From Amblyomma americanum (taxonomy: Eukaryota; Arthropoda; Arachnida; Ixodida; Ixodidae), in NCBI RefSeq assembly GCF_052857255.1, contig NC_135505.1:53079102-53143101 (forward strand): DNA of 64,000 nucleotides. The letters run 5' to 3'. Of this stretch, positions 46,061 through 57,958 are shown one piece after another. Position 1 is the stretch's first letter, and each line of letters opens with the position of its first letter. The notes beneath the pieces were generated by a model. It did not search any database and had not been told where the DNA came from. It saw nothing but the letters and a program-made list of their open reading frames with translations. The translations under genes were made by a program, and so were the position numbers.

Positions 46061-46929
46061 ATTTAATGTAGCCGAAGTAATGAGGACCGTAATGGCATCA
46101 GTATTGATGTGTACAATATATACTTGCCGTAGGAAAGGAAGAAGGCAGTAAAAAAACAGTGGAAGGAAAGCAGTTTTGAAGGATTGAGGTAATTGCCTCT
46201 TTTTATTTATTCACACACAAACTGATCTCATTTGTGATCATGACAGGAGTGCATAGATGGGTTAAAATATGGCAATCTGGAATCAACAAGAACATTCCAA
46301 TGGTCAGCATGTAAAGAAAAAGCAAGAAATCGCAAAACTGAATTTGCGCAAAGCTTTGAGGTTTACAATGAACAAGACCATGAAATAAGGCTACTTTCAG
46401 CACCAAGTTTCAAAGAATAATAATATCGGCAAAAAAATGTTGTTTATTAGAATATACAAACAGAGAGTATGCAAGAAATACTGTGAACGTACAGCATGAG
46501 CCTTGTATCGGTAGTTAGTTTCTTCACGCAGAATAGTTTGAATAAAAAGATTTGCATTAAAAACTACATAGACATAGTCACAATTACAATAAATTAGAAG
46601 CACTCGAGAAATTATTAGCTAACAACATGGCTATTCTCAACTGCAATAATAAATTCTATCAGTGGTGAACTATTTTCAATAGACAGACTGAGGCTGTTTT
46701 CAGGATCTAATTGTAAGCGCTAAAAAAATTGTTTTTAAAGCAGTCAGCATAGAAATAATTCTCCCTTAACGGTTGTGACTCTATGCCGCGTTTGTATTGC
46801 TTAGGAAAGAGAAATATATTTAGTAGTGTCCAGTAGAATAATTAGTTAAACAGAATTTCAGCTGCGCCAGTTAAGCACAAGCCTGCAGTGATTAGATTTC
46901 TTTATTTCCTCGCCAATTCACTACGCAAA

Positions 46930-47700
46930 TCAAAAATATGTTTATATAAATAGGATTGCTGTTCTCTGAACAGCTTTGAGTTTTGTTATGTCGTAGTTGG
47001 TACAACGAAGCCAAATGATGTTAGTACATTCGAGAAGGCATCTGACAAAACAATTGTGGGCCAATAGCTGAGTTTGAAAGGGGGATAATCTGAGGCAGCT
47101 ATGGAAAAATATTTGTTTTATAGCTGTTGACCTGCTTCCATTCACTTGAGCTCTCCACCTCATGTCAAAGGTACTTATCAAAATAGAATCTATCCTTATT
47201 GCTAGAAATTCTCATAACTGCAGATTTAGTCGCTTGAAATATCATGAAAAGAGGGCTCATCATTATTTTATAGTTTCTAGTGCATCGCTAAGGGCTTATT
47301 GATTGTATTTTTTATATCTAATAAATTATGAAGTAATTTGGGAAGAAAAGTATATTAAAGTCATGATCAATCATTTGATCAATTTACTAAAATGAGGAAG
47401 AAAACAGTAGCCAAGACGCATCCCGGTGGTACACAAGACACAAAATATAATATATGGAGTGCATGATTTCTACAAACTGTGCTCTGCCTGAGACGTAGTT
47501 GCTAATGCAATCAAATATAGGGTCATGTCCTGGTGTTTTGTATAGATTAATAATAAGTTTGTTTTGCATAACACGAAATGATTTCTAAAATCTTAGTGCC
47601 AATAAATTAGTTCTGTTGACTGTCTATGCTCTGGGTTGAGTTTCGGACTCATTTTAATACCCGCGTTGCTTTCGAAAGGCCATGGGAAAAGACAAATTGA
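46930..47700 (-). pseudogene. Jockey/CR1-like reverse transcriptase fragment
   Basis: On the minus strand DCISNYVSGRAQFVEI (about 47515) is the thumb-proximal RT segment, and LAHNCFVRCLLECTNIIWLR followed by ITKLKAVQRTAILFI (46945-47060) is the standard post-RT motif of Jockey/CR1 LINEs. The catalytic block between them is frameshifted. It differs from the LINE at 26523-29202, so it is a second family member or lineage. Confidence 0.7.
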
Positions 47701-49429
47701 ATTGAGGTAGATTATATTTTAATATCGACCAGAACTGTTGCCGTTCTAGAACGAGGTGCTCGAGTACTTCACATGCTGTACAGACCCTGCAGGTCGGTCT
47801 GTAGCTAGAAGCATTTTTCCTGTTTTCTGGTCTATTCGTTGGGATAGTTTTTCACCACTTTTCTTCCTTCTGGAAGGGCACATGTTGACGATTGTTCATT
47901 AAAATTTCTTGAAATATTAGCCCTCCAATTGGCGGAAAAAAACCACCAATTCTTGATTTCTGGAGTTTTGCCGCTTGTGGCCTTTTTTGTGTATAGATTT
48001 ATTCACAGCTTCAGTGCCTTCCTCTCCTTTTCATATAATGATTCAATTTGTTTCGCTGTGAGGTTTTCTAATATTATCTTTATTAAAAACTTGCGAAAAA
48101 TATTCATTCAGTGAGTTTGTTATTTCAGTGTTCTCTTCTGATTACGCTGGGTTGTTTTTTTGTCCATTTGGATTTAGGTAAATCCAAAATTTCGGAGTGA
48201 ACGATCCTTTAAATTTATTCAGGATGACGAAGCAATAAAAAATAGAAGCTGTTATTCAATGTTACATGCGTAGTATTGCTAGGGTAAGAGAGATTTTACT
48301 TGGCGCAAGATGTTAACTTGAGAGCTTTTTTTGGGCAATCGACAATGTTTTGCATGTGTGACATTGCTGCTAATCCCAAGGGTAATGTATTATTAATTTC
48401 TTCTTTCTACATAGGATGAACATGTGGGTGGAGCATGACACAGTCGTGTTTTAAAGCTGCTTCATAATCAATCAATATCAAAAGCGCATAGCTTGCAACC
48501 TCATTGAATGTGCCGAACTCGAAGAAATGATGATGGTGAACGCTCTTATCGCGAGCTTTACTGAAAACAGTATAGTGGTTCACTGTCCTGGTGAATAAAT
48601 TGTGCTGCTGACGGGTACACTGCGTAAAATTAGTATGGGGCTGGAGATTTCATCTAGTATTTAAGATTTAGTTTTATCGAGCGGAAGGTGATTCACCTGA
48701 AGCTCATGGTCAAGTGTGTTTTTCGAACAACCGAGTGCAAGTGTAGTTTGATGTGCAATATGAGTGAAAATAAACTGTAGCAAAGGTTCTTGAATAGAGG
48801 GGAAGATCTGTATCGATGTTGCATTGATGGCCATGCAATATACGGGAGGTTAATTTCACCTAGTGTGATGTGTCTGGTACCTAAAAATGACGTTGCATAT
48901 AGCAATATAATATAAACATGAAGTCAAATAACTTGAGAGAGCGCAAAAACACAGCCTACCATGTCACAATAGCAGCCAAATATCAGTTAAGAAAACATAA
49001 TTACGCCTTCGGTGTCCAGATATTCAGTGAACGGCATTTTTTCTGATAAAAATAGCTGCCACATCACCACAATTCTTGCTATCCTTGTGAAATACACCGA
49101 TATTGAGGGCATAACGTTATGTTCTATGATATCGACGTGAATCGTGTTTTTTGATCCTCACGACACCTGGTCTGATGCCAGTTAAAATATATGCAGAGAT
49201 TTCGTGTTTGACTAGTATGCTGCAAGAGTTCATGGGATGGAAGTTTGCTGCGTTTTGAAATTACACGGTCTTTCTAAGAATTCTGGACAGATTTCTTAAA
49301 GAACTTGGGCACTTTGTTCATGAGCTAACTCATGACATCAAACGCGCAGGAACCCCAGCAGATACACACAAGTAGGGGATGGCAAGGAATTAAAAACTGA
49401 GGACTGATCAGCTGACTGTCGATTTCCCT
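47701..49429. other. No recognisable feature
   Basis: AT-rich sequence, possibly further LINE debris on the minus strand, without a motif I can defend. Confidence 0.3.
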
Positions 49430-49790
49430 CAATTTCCTTGCTAAGGTAGACGCCAGTAGAATTTTATCGGCTCAGATTCCCGACAACCAACGTACCAGTC
49501 TGGCTTGCATAAAGGCTGCTATAAATAATGCATATTTATTTCATGAACTCAGATATGAGAAGAAAATAACCGACCCTTATATAATATTCATATGATAACA
49601 GAAAGGAGTTGACGGAGCTGTGGCCTCGGTAGTTATAAGCGTGTTTCGAAATTAGGGCAAAGGGAAGGCATATATAAAATGTACAGAATATTATCTATAT
49701 CTGCTGCAGAGCTCCACCACCGTCCATAACGGAAGTGCTCAAATGTCAGTCAGGAAATGTGTCGGGCAGGAAGACTCGAGTTTTCAAGTA
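49430..49790 (+). pseudogene. RTE-type LINE fragment left of the small gypsy element
   Basis: Frames near 49440-49560 contain FLAKVDASRILSAQIPDN and TSLACIKAAINNAYLFHELR, resembling the RT fingers region in which a helper partner and a Gln-x-Gly-Phe-type motif are expected. It ends where the gypsy deletion derivative begins. Degraded. Confidence 0.45.
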
Positions 49791-49794
49791 ATAT

Positions 49795-49925
49795 TGCCGC
49801 CAGGCGTCCCCGGGCGGCGCGTTGAGGACAAAGAAGTGAGTCGCGCGTGCTCTTTGCAGCTGGGGCACTGCTTGATTCCTTGCGGCCTGTGCCTAGCCTC
49901 TAGATTCTGCAACCCATTAGTGACA
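49795..49925 (+). repeat. 5' LTR of the deleted gypsy element
   Basis: It runs from TGCCGCCAGGCGTCCCCGGG to CAACCCATTAGTGACA. GAGGACAAAGAAGTGAG and TCTTTGCAGCTGG are shared with the 3' LTR. The primer-binding site is not obvious. Confidence 0.88.
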
Positions 49926-50157
49926 TTTTGTGATGGAGGTTGTGGGTATGTCGAGGAAGAAGCGGTCCTTTAGCTGAGCTGCTGTCGTCGACGTCATCAA
50001 AGCTCTATCATCGGATGTCTGCGTCGTCTGCATCGTCAGGAGGTCTTTAGAGCGTCGATATCCAGCGACCACGCCCCCAGAGGTCGCTGTCCTCAGTTTT
50101 CCCGGCGAAGGCTGGGCGAGCGGTTCGCCGTCGCTACCGAGGAGTTCTGCACATTCG

Positions 50158-50470
50158 GTGAAAACGATGGACGACGAGGTGACGGTGATCGGGACTGACG
50201 GCACGCCATGGACCACACAAGTTGCTGGTCAGGTACTCTTCAATCTCATGGGGCCGTTGTCCAAACCTGGGCCTTGGCGCATCGGAGGGAAAACCCTGCA
50301 GACCAAGCTCTCAATATTGGCACCGGCGGAACAGGTGACCGGGCTCCCCACAGTGGAAGCACAAACGCCGGCGGTCAGGGCCACGCAAGACGTCCGCTCT
50401 GCGCAGGGATTCTCGATCACTCGGGATGCGGTGCTGCCTTGGCTGCACGGAGGGGAGCAGGACGTTGTAA
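50158..50470 (+). pseudogene. gag-like N-terminal region of the deleted gypsy element
   Basis: An open frame from an ATG at 50158 (a second ATG at 50167 gives MDDEVTVIGTDGTPWT) runs through proline- and glutamine-rich sequence. It lies where gag should be but shows no capsid or zinc-knuckle signature, so the assignment is positional. A separate frame takes over for integrase near 50490. Confidence 0.5.
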
Positions 50471-50489
50471 GTAACCACCGCTCAAGCCC

Positions 50490-51380
50490 GCAGGTTTGCT
50501 CCAACCAATTGCGCCAACTCGCACACCTTTTGACCAAGTCGGCATTGATCTTCTGGGCCCATTCCCTGTGTCTTCTTCTGGCCATAAATGGATTCTAGTT
50601 GCGACTGATTATTTGACGCGCTATACGGAAACCCAGGCGGTGCCACGCAGTACATCCTCTGAAATAGCGCGCTTCTTCATACACCACATTGTTTTACGAC
50701 ATGGCGCCCCGTCCTCCGTCATCACCGATAGGGCACCCCGTTTACAGCGCAGCTCATGCACGAGGTGTTCCAGCTGAGTCACACGAACCACCGCAAGACT
50801 ACTGCATACCACCCGCAGTGAAACGGGCTCACGGAGCGCCTCAACAATCCTTTAGCAGACATGCACGCAATGCACGTCGACGTACAGCACAAGACTTGGG
50901 AAGAGATCCTCCCATATATGACGTGTGCTTACAACACGGCGATTCTGGAAACGACTCGATTTACACCGTTTCGCCTCGTCTACGGCCATAAAGTCCAAAC
51001 GATGCTCGACGCCATGCTTCCGTGCCCCACTGACGACCAGGCGCTCACGCCAGACGCCGAGGAATTTACTCGGCACGCAGAGGAAGCCCGACAACTGGCC
51101 CATATACACATCCGCCGGCAGCAGACAACGGATGCAGAACGCTACAACCAACGACATCGCCACGTCGAGTACCACCCCGACGACAAAATGTGTGGGTATG
51201 GGCCCCGGTACATCGCCCCGGCCTGTCGGAGAAGCTCCTGAGCCGCTACTTTGGACCCTACAGAGTGCTGCGCCGCATCACGGATGTGACGTATGAAGTC
51301 CTCCCCGATGGCACTCTGCCCCAGTTCGCTCCGTCGACCGCAGCCTGAGGTCGTGCATGTACTGCGTATGAAGCCGCACA
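50490..51380 (+). pseudogene. gypsy integrase core and C-terminal region, frameshifted
   Basis: The core opens with FDQVGIDLLGPFPVSSSG and KWILVATDYLTRYTE, bearing the first catalytic Asp in GIDLLGPFP. HGAPSSVITD carries the second, and the Glu-bearing NGLTERLN follows a frameshift near 50720-50830. WEEILPYMTCAYNT, FTPFRLVYG and the C-terminal RYFGPYRVLRRITDVTYEV complete the protein. The frame changes at about 50730 and 51180. The length from the core to the C-terminus is normal for Ty3/gypsy integrase. It is inactive as written. Confidence 0.85.
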
Positions 51381-51460
51381 TAACGCAGTAACGGGCACCT
51401 CGTTCGCTCCAAATGCGCCCACGTATTTGCTTCCTTTTTCTGGATGGGGAGGGAGAATAA

Positions 51461-51591
51461 TGCCGCTAGGTGACCCCAGGCGGCGCCTTGAGGACAAAGA
51501 AGTGAGCAGCGCGCGCTCTTTGCAGCTGGGACACTGCTTGATTCCTTGCGGCTTGTGCCTAGCCCCTTAATTCTGCAACCCATTTGTGACA
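51461..51591 (+). repeat. 3' LTR of the deleted gypsy element
   Basis: It runs from TGCCGCTAGGTGACCCCAGG to CAACCCATTTGTGACA. The purine-rich GGATGGGGAGGGAGAATAA directly upstream is the polypurine tract. Confidence 0.88.
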
Positions 51592-52930
51592 ATATTCACC
51601 GTACATCTGCAGTATGTATTGACAAAAACGCAAAGGGAGGAGGTGGAATGAAAATTCAGCGTAAAATGAATGATATATTTGATTTACTGATGATGTTTCC
51701 CTGATAAGGAAATCGCGGGAAAGCCGAAAGTAAGATCAAAGAGCAAGACAGGCAGAGGATTATCATTGGTCCGAAAATAAATATAACAAACCTTTAAGCA
51801 ATGTTCAACAATTATAGAACTTTGACTGAGGACAAAGCTTTTAAAGTTGTCAGGTAATACACCCAAATTGTTCATAGGAAGTTTTGGCCATGCACTACAC
51901 CAGGCTGGCCAAATCCTGTTCTGGTGAAGGAAGGCGTTGGGAGGTCTGGTCACCGAGATCAGGCCGCACCCGAGGCCTGGATATGCAATTTTATGGACAC
52001 GCGGAACTTATTTTTCCAAACCCGGTGGAGAACCTCGGTCTTCTTGCGTGCGAGGAGGATGCGCTACCTCAACGCCATTGCTGCAGTAAGGAAGGTCGTC
52101 AGTCAAGGTGACACGATCTCGCCAATGTTGTTCACCGCCTGTTTACAGGATGTTTTCCGAGGCCTGAATTGGGAACGGTTGGGAATAAGGGTTAATCGAG
52201 AATAGCTGAATAATCTGCGATTTGCTGATGGCATTGTCTTGCTGAGTCACTCTTGATGTCAACTGTAAATCATGATCAGTGAGTTAGACCAACAGAGCAG
52301 TACGGTGGTTCTTAAAATTAACATGCAGAAAACCAAAGTAATGTTCAACAGTGTAACAAGAGAACAGTTCAGAAGTGGCAGTGAGGTGCTGTGAGCGGTA
52401 AAGGAATTTGTCTACTTAGGACAGGCAGTGACAACTGATCCGGACCGTTTAGAGGGAAAGAACTAGAAGGATAACAATGTGGTAGAGCGCATATGACAGG
52501 TTCTCTCAGTTGATGAATGGCAGTTTACTAATATCCCTCAAGAAAATGTGGGCAACTGCTGCATCTTAACGTACTCACCTACGTGGCAGAAACGCGGAGG
52601 CTAATGAAAAGGGTTAAAATTAAGTTAAGGACAACGCAGTGAGCCTCGAAAAGAAAAATGATAGGTGTAATGTTAAAACACCGGAAGCGGGCATTGTGGG
52701 TAAGAGAACAAAGGCGGAATAATGACATTTTAGTCCAAATCAAGAGGATGAAAAGGGCTTGGGCAGGGCACGTAATGCGAAGGCAAGACAACCGGGTCAG
52801 CAGAAGGTTAGAAGGGCGGATGAGAATTAGAAGTTTGCAGGCATAGGGTAGAGGCAACTTGCCCATGACAGGGTTAATTGGAGAGACGTGGGAGAGGCAT
52901 TTGCCCTACAGTTGGTGTAGTCAGGATGAT
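51592..52930 (+). pseudogene. RTE-type LINE, reverse transcriptase to 3' end
   Basis: VSQGDTISPMLFTACLQDVF (52092-52150) and LRFADGIVLLSHS (52215-52255) are the RTE reverse transcriptase catalytic blocks; the second catalytic Asp of the usual ADD is Gly here. Then KINMQKTKVMFNSVTREQF, LGQAVTTDPDRLEG and, further on, RAWAGHVMRRQDNRVSRRLE (52755-52815) form the post-RT region typical of RTE. The 3' end has GGGAGAGGCATTTGCC and a GATGATGATGGTGATCATGA microsatellite tail at about 52930. Sequence at 51890-52080 before the RT shows a reading frame but is not clearly RTE, so a chimeric junction is possible. Several stops. Confidence 0.75.
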
Positions 52931-53479
52931 GATGGTGATCATGACATAAAATAGGTGCAGTAGTAACGCCCGACCGTAACTGCGAGTGTGAAATAAGAGT
53001 GGTATCAGTAAAATATAGACATCATTTAGAAGCATTTTGATTTTATGAATAGAAATACCTTTGTCCCTCAAAAATGTGTACATTAGTTGCAGCTTGCCAG
53101 TACTCTCCTATGAGAGAAGCACTGGACGAACGAAAAGGCTTGCAATTACGTTCACGACCCGCAAAGTGCCTGCAGAGAGGACAATTATAGGCGTTGGACA
53201 GACAGGAAGACAGCAGAATGGGTCCGAGAAGAGACTGTTTTTCATGATATCCTAATTTAGACAAAAAAAAAACAGAGAAACGGTCAGCGGCAAGGAATAC
53301 AAATCAAAGGTGCATATTAGAAATTCCGTTTCTCCGTTTCTGCCTGTATACACTACGGTTGTTCTTTCCATCGGCGCCTCTTTCGTTGGACGACGCAACA
53401 AGAGCGTTCGCTCTCCTGTGCAACATTTTCTTCTAGAAATGCATCGTCTACCATTCCGAGATTTTTTGTAGCCATGGCT
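52931..53479. other. No recognisable feature
   Basis: Short frames only between the LINE tail and the CACGTG-containing repeat. Confidence 0.35.
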
Positions 53480-53735
53480 AAGTTACGGTAGCATTTCGAA
53501 CCTTCAGCGTGGCGGCGCCGCCACCATGTGGCTGCGCCGCCACTCTCTGGTTGCGCCACCACCCTCTGGCTGTACCGCCACCGTTTGGCTGCGCCGCTAC
53601 CCCGTGGCTGCGCCGCTATGCTGTCACGTGGTTGGTAACGTGGTGTGGAGCAGCTGCCGGCGGCACTTTGCCATTCATCTGAGCAAGTTACACTCGGCCA
53701 GCTGTAGCTATCGCGTCACTCCAGGTTTAACCAGC
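53480..53735 (+). repeat. CACGTG-containing repeat family, copy 1
   Basis: It starts TAAGTTACGGTAGCATTTCG and includes an expanded GTGGCTGCGCCGCCAC-type tandem (about six units, 53506-53620), CACGTGGTTGGTAACGTGGT, and ends with GCGTCACTCCAGGTTTAACC. It is related to 54826-54990 and, inverted, to 63125-63300. Function unknown; no coding frame is conserved among the copies. Confidence 0.75.
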
Positions 53736-54111
53736 GCTCAACCACCGCCAATTTTTCCCTCCATTCTCTCAGTCAGTGAAAAATTGAAACACTGCACGTG
53801 TTTTATAAGTATTCGCACATAAATCCGATTTCCCGTCTTTTATCGCCTAGTCAACAGGACCCCTCTCATTGCTTCGTCCAATCTGCCAGCCTATACCTTT
53901 TTACTACTCCTTTCCTCCTCTAAATGCTCTTGTTTACAGCAATTCACCGCCTATATTTCTTATACTCCCCCGTTGAAGGTATGTGCCATCTTCATGTGAA
54001 GCCAACAAACCAACTAAATCGAAGGAATGAAAACTGGTGGTCAATAACGATTTCGAAACGGAGTCTAACAGGAGGTAAGCGTAGCAAATCAAGAAGAAAT
54101 AAGGATATAGA

Positions 54112-54266
<155 letters not shown>

Positions 54267-54825
54267 CTTGAAAGGGCCTGAGGGTGCGGCGATAGAGTAG
54301 CGGGAGACCAGCCACATAGCGTCCAAGCGGACGGCGCAGAATTCCGCCCGATTAAAAATCCGCGTGCCACTGGAATGATTTTACCATATATGGTATCCTG
54401 ACTGATACTGGAGAACAAAGCCTACCACGCACTCCATCAGTAGAACAGGACTTTTCTGTTTTATTGTTTGGCCACAACCTTCTATATCAATACACGAATT
54501 AACTTTCATCATTAGACATAAGTGACTGCAGAACAAACGAACAAAGTGGCCCTCACCGCTGAGACAGTGGAGTTTGTTAAAATCTGGCTCCGGGCAAGCC
54601 ACCTGGTTATCGAAGCAATGGTTATCGAAAAACGAGTTGTGAATTCGGATGTCATAGTGCTTATTCAAGTTAGTAGGACAGATGTGCATTTAGTGCACTG
54701 AAGGACAGACACGTACAGTACTATCGTGGATTAGCTGACAGGCGAGAACTATGTGTGCGATTTCTCATCACTAAAGGTACAACAGGCTGCATATAGGAAT
54801 TCCATTGTTTTTTTAGCAATAGCTA

Positions 54826-54990
54826 AATTACGGTAGCATTTCGAGCCCTCAACGTGGCTGCGCCGCCACGGTGTCCCGTGGTTGGTTACGTGGTGCGCAG
54901 GCGCGGCGCCATGGCATATCACGTGGTTCCTCACATGCTCAAGTTCCACTCGGCCAGATGCAGCTGTCGCGTCACTCCAGGTTTAACCAA
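54826..54990 (+). repeat. CACGTG-containing repeat family, copy 2
   Basis: It shares TTACGGTAGCATTTCGA, GTGGCTGCGCCGCCACGG, CGTGGTTGGTTACGTGGTGC, ATCACGTGGTTCCTCACATG and GCGTCACTCCAGGTTTAACC with copy 1. It lacks the expanded GTGGCTGCGCCGCCAC tandem seen there. Confidence 0.8.
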
Positions 54991-55619
54991 ATTCAAAACA
55001 CCGCCATTTCGTTTTAACGAGAGCATTACCGTTAAAGTAATAAAGCTTAATAAGACGTGCTAAGAGGAATTGGTGCAGTTGATTGCACCTACATCTAGCC
55101 ATGATGAATAGATCCTCGAGACCTCCTGCGAAGACGTGGATTTCACAGTGGCCAAGTAAAAACACAGTGCACTATACCGATGGATGCCTTCAATTCCAAG
55201 GGGGGTAAACAAGTATCCTGTACAACTGGCAGCTGACGTATATGTCACAGGTTCAATAAATAGTAGGGGGCATTTTGTGGGTCACGAATTCCTTCTTCCG
55301 CATATTACATAAGAGGAAGTGGACGTGAAAATACCTCAATGGTGAGACTAAAAGTAAAATATACGTCGGACTGTGCCCTGACACTGGCATTGCGTAGTAC
55401 GTGAAGGTCCTCGAATATATCGTATGATGATATTGCTGCAGGCTGGTTGGTCCATATTTCCCGAAATTCTAGAGAAAAACAGATACACACACAAGAAAAA
55501 GAGGACAGGACACAGCGGTATAGTGAGTGTAGCGGAATATTTATACATATTTAGTTTCGCAGCAGTTCTTTTGTCCTCGAATATCTGCGTGGTAGCTATC
55601 ACATGATGGCAAAATCTTG
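54991..55619. other. No recognisable feature
   Basis: AT-rich sequence between a repeat and an RTE fragment, with short frames on both strands and no family match. Confidence 0.35.
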
Positions 55620-57660
55620 AATTTGCTTAGAAATGAAGAGGGAACCGAAGAAACTAATCAAGAAGAAGCCCATCAACGAATTAGCACTATGACAGGAAGT
55701 AGACGAATTCCGGTTCTCGTCGTGGAGAAGATCGAGTACTGGTTTAACCGAGAACGACAAGCATAATGGCCAATAAATTAACAATGATCTTACAACTGGT
55801 ATTACGAGGTAGTTCGGAGAAATAGGCGGTAGGATGCATAAACAGGATACCAGCAAGCTCTCTCAGTCGGCAGATCACATCAGGAAACGCGGAAATATGA
55901 AATCCTAAAATCCCCTAAAACAGGATAGAAGAGCAATCAAAATTAATAGTTAAGCGCAAAAAACAAAATGAACCTTATTATGCGTTCTCTCTATTAAGCA
56001 TGCAACAGAAGTGGTGAAGAGGAAAAAAGACACGCAAAACTCTGATGTGTGCGTTGAGAGACAAAAAGGTTATTGCCATGAGGAATGGCAACATCAATAT
56101 AAGGAGCAATATCGATAACATATTTGATTTAGCCGAAGCGCTCTGCACGAAACTTCTTAGTAGTGAAAGTAATCAGAACGTTAAACTGACAGGCAGTAGC
56201 GTACGGAAATGAGAAGTCCCACTAGTAACAAGATAAAGAAAGGCCTAAGAGAATTGAAAAGGAGGCTAGCGGCTTCTGAGGATAAGTTAACAGCAGATCT
56301 GTTGAAAGATGGTGAGGAACAAAAAAAAAAGCTATCCTGTATTAGCAATGCATTATTACCTCTTGCTTTTTGGAGTCTTGAAACGACTCTAAGAAATCAA
56401 AATATATATAATACATATTACAATACATAAATACATATTACAAGCCGATCAACTTAATTTTTGTTGCCTACAAATTTTTTACTAAGGTAATCATGAAGAG
56501 AGCCAGGGCAAATTCACTGAATCAAACAACCAGGAAGGCTTTCGCAAAAGCTATTTGACGACAGGCCATAAGAGCACTGTGAATCAGGTGATAGGCAAAT
56601 GCGGAGACCATATGTATCCTCCATATATATGAGGTGAAAAACGTAGCGCATAAAAGGAGGAGGACTGACAAAGCCAGACACACAGCGTTACGTGTCTCTG
56701 ACTTTCAGTCCGTTTTTTTTTGCACTGCCTTACTTTCCTTAATAACAAACACGCCCAAGCATCTACGCTATATTTAACCTTATTAGGTTACAAGGAAACA
56801 TTTTAATCAGCCGAAAGCAGTGAAGTCATCAAGAAGTCACGGAATCATGGTGTAGATGAGCCTGTGAGAAAAACTCTGTAAGGTATCGAAACGGCTGCCA
56901 GCCCCATAGTCCAGCGCATATTCATCAAGTAAATTACAATAACGAAGGGTAACAGGCAGGGAGACGCGATCTCGTCAGTGCTTACCTCAGTAATCTTAGC
57001 TTAACAATACCTTGGTAATCTGAGATTAATTAATGACATTGCCTTAATAAACGACGCAAGGAGTTATTACAAAGCATGATCGTGGACTTAGGAAGAGCTG
57101 AACAGTGGCACTGAAAATAAATATGGGAAAAACCAAACCAACGTTATGTTCAGCAGTTTAATAAAGAAACCGAATTTTAGAATTGGTCGCGAAAGCTGAA
57201 AGTGTAAAAAGAATACGTGTGTTTAGGGCATCTAGTGACTGCATATTCGGATCTCTCGTGTATAGTAACTTGAAAGACAGCACAGAATATTTTCTACAGT
57301 CGAATCAAAGGGAAAGCACGGATTGTTTCCTACCCACTGACTGTTCAAAAAATGTTTACTTTGTCGCAAAGAACTTGTTAAAGGAGAGCTATGTTTGATG
57401 GCCGTCCGGCCACGACTATTGGCAACCTGGTCGGCACACTTAATGACCTTAATAAGCTATGTAGCCAACCCAGTTCTTCTGATTTAAAACAGCAACATTT
57501 TATAGCATACAGATCAGCTATTTTATTCCATAAATCGCTGCAACCTCAATGAATAATCAAGATTGAATTTTTTGCAAGTATTGCGAGTGGTTTAAAAACT
57601 CTCTTAAGAATGAATTTAATTTTATATTCGACATAACTAAATTCTTTTACCCGTCTGTTC
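55620..57660 (+). pseudogene. RTE-type LINE remnant including unit copy 2
   Basis: Left part: short frames such as AINELALxQE-like, RRAIKINS and RSPTSNKIKKGLRELKRRLA followed by SEDKLTADLLKDGEE (56209-56320), which is the linker and GxDGI-type segment before RTE RT. YKPINLIFVAYKFFTKVI (56440-56495) matches the YRPI..L...YK...K.. RT motif. From 56500 to 57660 it is collinear with 42260-43400. No frame is intact. Confidence 0.65.
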
Positions 57661-57810
57661 CTTCATCCATCCTTCCGTCGATATGCCTGTCACTCCGTCT
57701 ATCCGTTCCGCCCGCTGCTCATCCCCCAGTTCAACCATCCGTCCGTCCGTCCATCCGTCCATCCATCCATCTGTCCGTCCGTCTGTCCGTCCGTCGATCC
57801 CTCTGTCCAT
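57661..57810. repeat. (TCCG/ATCC)n imperfect microsatellite
   Basis: A run of CCGT, CCAT and CTGT units, densest at 57738-57800. Confidence 0.9.
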
Positions 57811-57958
57811 ATGTCCTGAGAAATACTTCAGTTATACTACTTTGTGTCTAAAGTACTGCTCTCACCGGAGTTGCATTTCACACCTCAACTACGAAGCTAA
57901 AGGCATGCGGGACCGATATTTATCACAAATGGATGCGTTTTGAACAGAGTGAAAAAAA

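Larger units (their letters stand above)
49795..51591 (+). mobile_element. Internally deleted Ty3/gypsy element, 1,797 bp, with matched 131-bp LTRs
   Basis: Both LTRs are 131 bp with ends TG...CA. The 4-bp target duplication ATAT is at 49791-49794 and 51592-51595. The interior goes from a gag-like N-terminal region directly into integrase; protease, reverse transcriptase and RNase H are missing. It therefore moved or arose as a deletion derivative needing enzymes in trans, or suffered a deletion after insertion. Confidence 0.88.
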
